Shown here one piece after another: positions 4,790-5,023 of a DNA stretch of 5,023 bases (positions are counted from its first letter, which is position 1; the number at the start of each line of letters is the position of its first letter). The notes under the pieces are model-generated. The model was given only the letters and a program-made list of their open reading frames with translations. It made no database searches and was not told where the DNA came from. This stretch comes from Clostridia bacterium (GTDB lineage: Bacteria > Bacillota_A > Clostridia > Oscillospirales > Acutalibacteraceae), in assembly GCA_017503305.1 (NCBI GenBank), contig JAFVTJ010000057.1, positions 1 to 5,023 on the forward strand, read 5' to 3'. The position numbers and the translations under genes were made by a program.

Positions 4790-4962
4790 TTGCCCGTAGG
4801 GCAACTTCCTTGTGCCAAAGGCACACTTCATTGCGTAAGCACTTCGTTTGCCCTAAGGCAACTTCGTTCGTTTATGTCCGCAAGAGCGGAATGAAGTTGA
4901 GCTACGCTCAAATGAAGTTATCTGCTAAAGCAGATAAACGAAGTTATGTCCTGCGGACATAA
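4790..4962. repeat. Array of eight short hairpins joined by a conserved linker that switches orientation
   Basis: Eight consecutive inverted repeats have 3-4 base loops, except for one hairpin with a very short stem. By left and right arm they are TTGCCC/GGGCAA (4790-4804), TGTGCC/GGCACA (4811-4825), TGC/GCA (4832-4841), TTGCC/GGCAA (4848-4861), TCCGC/GCGGA (4877-4890), TGAGC/GCTCA (4898-4910), TATCTGC/GCAGATA (4919-4936) and TTATGTCC/GGACATAA (4944-4962). Between them sit ACTTCCTT, ACTTCATT, ACTTCGTT and ACTTCGTT on the left, and AATGAAGTT, AATGAAGTT and AACGAAGTT on the right, with a partial AATGAA after the last stem. Stem sequences differ but remain complementary; linkers are constant and reverse-complementary across the centre. 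There is no coding potential. The array lies between the tRNA terminator and the orphan gene promoter. I recall similar arrays in clostridial intergenic DNA but know no function. Confidence 0.85.
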
Positions 4963-4965
4963 ATG

Positions 4966-4995
4966 AAAAATCCAAGTCCGAAGACTTGAATTTTT
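4966..4995 (-). terminator. tRNA terminator with a UUCG tetraloop
   Basis: Read on the minus strand immediately after the tRNA CCA, the stem CAAGTC (4988-4983) and GACTTG (4978-4973) is closed by a C(UUCG)G tetraloop. After one mismatch the stem is extended by six A/T pairs, and the U-tract lies at 4970-4966. The flanking A and T runs could let it act in both directions, but its position fits the tRNA transcript. Confidence 0.85.
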
Positions 4996-5023
4996 GGCGG
5001 AGAGTTAGGGATTCGAACCCTAG
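4995..5023 (-). tRNA. 3' part of a tRNA, probably tRNA-Ser (runs off the right edge)
   Basis: On the minus strand the segment reads as a T arm (stem TAGGG/CCCTA around the TTCGAAT loop), then a 3' acceptor strand ACTCTCC, discriminator G and an encoded CCA (4997-4995). The CTCTCCGCCA ending with G at position 73 is typical of bacterial tRNA-Ser, which begins GGAGAG. The anticodon is outside the window, so the isotype is inferred from the acceptor end only. Confidence 0.85.

Noticed and set aside
4740..4826. N-terminal extension of the orphan gene to ATG 4826
   Set aside because: It runs through the promoter and into the hairpin array and has no ribosome-binding site. The ATG at 4739 has GGGTGAT directly upstream.
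4790..4970. CRISPR array
   Set aside because: The recurring linkers are only 8-9 bases, change orientation, and separate self-complementary stems rather than unrelated spacers of constant length.
4995..5023. Attachment site of an integrated element at the tRNA 3' end
   Set aside because: No second copy of the tRNA end sequence was seen elsewhere in the window, and no integrase gene is present.

Overview
The window looks like chromosomal DNA of a low-to-moderate GC Bacillota, most likely an anaerobic member of the Clostridia. The grounds are strong AGGAG/AGGTGA ribosome-binding sites, sigma-A type promoters (several with an extended -10), intrinsic terminators with U-tracts, a lipoprotein with a Gram-positive style lipobox, and families common in Clostridia (TIGR04076 and barnase-type ribonuclease lipoproteins). 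No species can be named from the sequence alone.

Layout. At the left edge, on the minus strand, lies the N-terminal part of a zinc-ribbon membrane protein (1-241). It is divergent from a plus-strand pair: a barnase-family secreted ribonuclease lipoprotein (421-1329) and a TIGR04076-family small protein (1348-1647). A new promoter with a perfect TTGACA box then drives a two-helix membrane protein with a Pro/Glu/Ala-rich linker and a C-terminal zinc-ribbon-like domain (1718-2638), closed by a textbook terminator (2653-2690). Three tightly spaced small genes follow (about 2700-3348): two tiny membrane proteins and a 63-residue Tyr-rich soluble protein, with each ribosome-binding site overlapping the stop of the gene before. 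A HAD-superfamily phosphatase (3414-4268) has its own promoter, whose spacer is filled by a 14-bp perfect palindrome. It ends in a nested, bidirectional hairpin shared with a convergent AT-rich orphan gene of 110 residues (4407-4739, minus). At the right edge is the 3' end of a minus-strand tRNA, probably tRNA-Ser, with its own UUCG-loop terminator.

The two most interesting items are the following. (1) An array of eight short hairpins (4790-4962) has stems that differ in sequence but stay complementary. They are joined by a nearly constant 8-9 base linker that switches orientation in the middle, so the left linkers are complementary to the right ones. No standard feature type explains it. (2) The ribonuclease lipoprotein keeps every barnase catalytic residue but carries a perfect 12-residue EF-hand-type calcium loop in the hairpin just before the catalytic histidine, and it has no barstar-like inhibitor next to it.

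The genes do not form one obvious pathway. The region reads as a string of short housekeeping or envelope-related transcription units with a structured intergenic array at the tRNA end.
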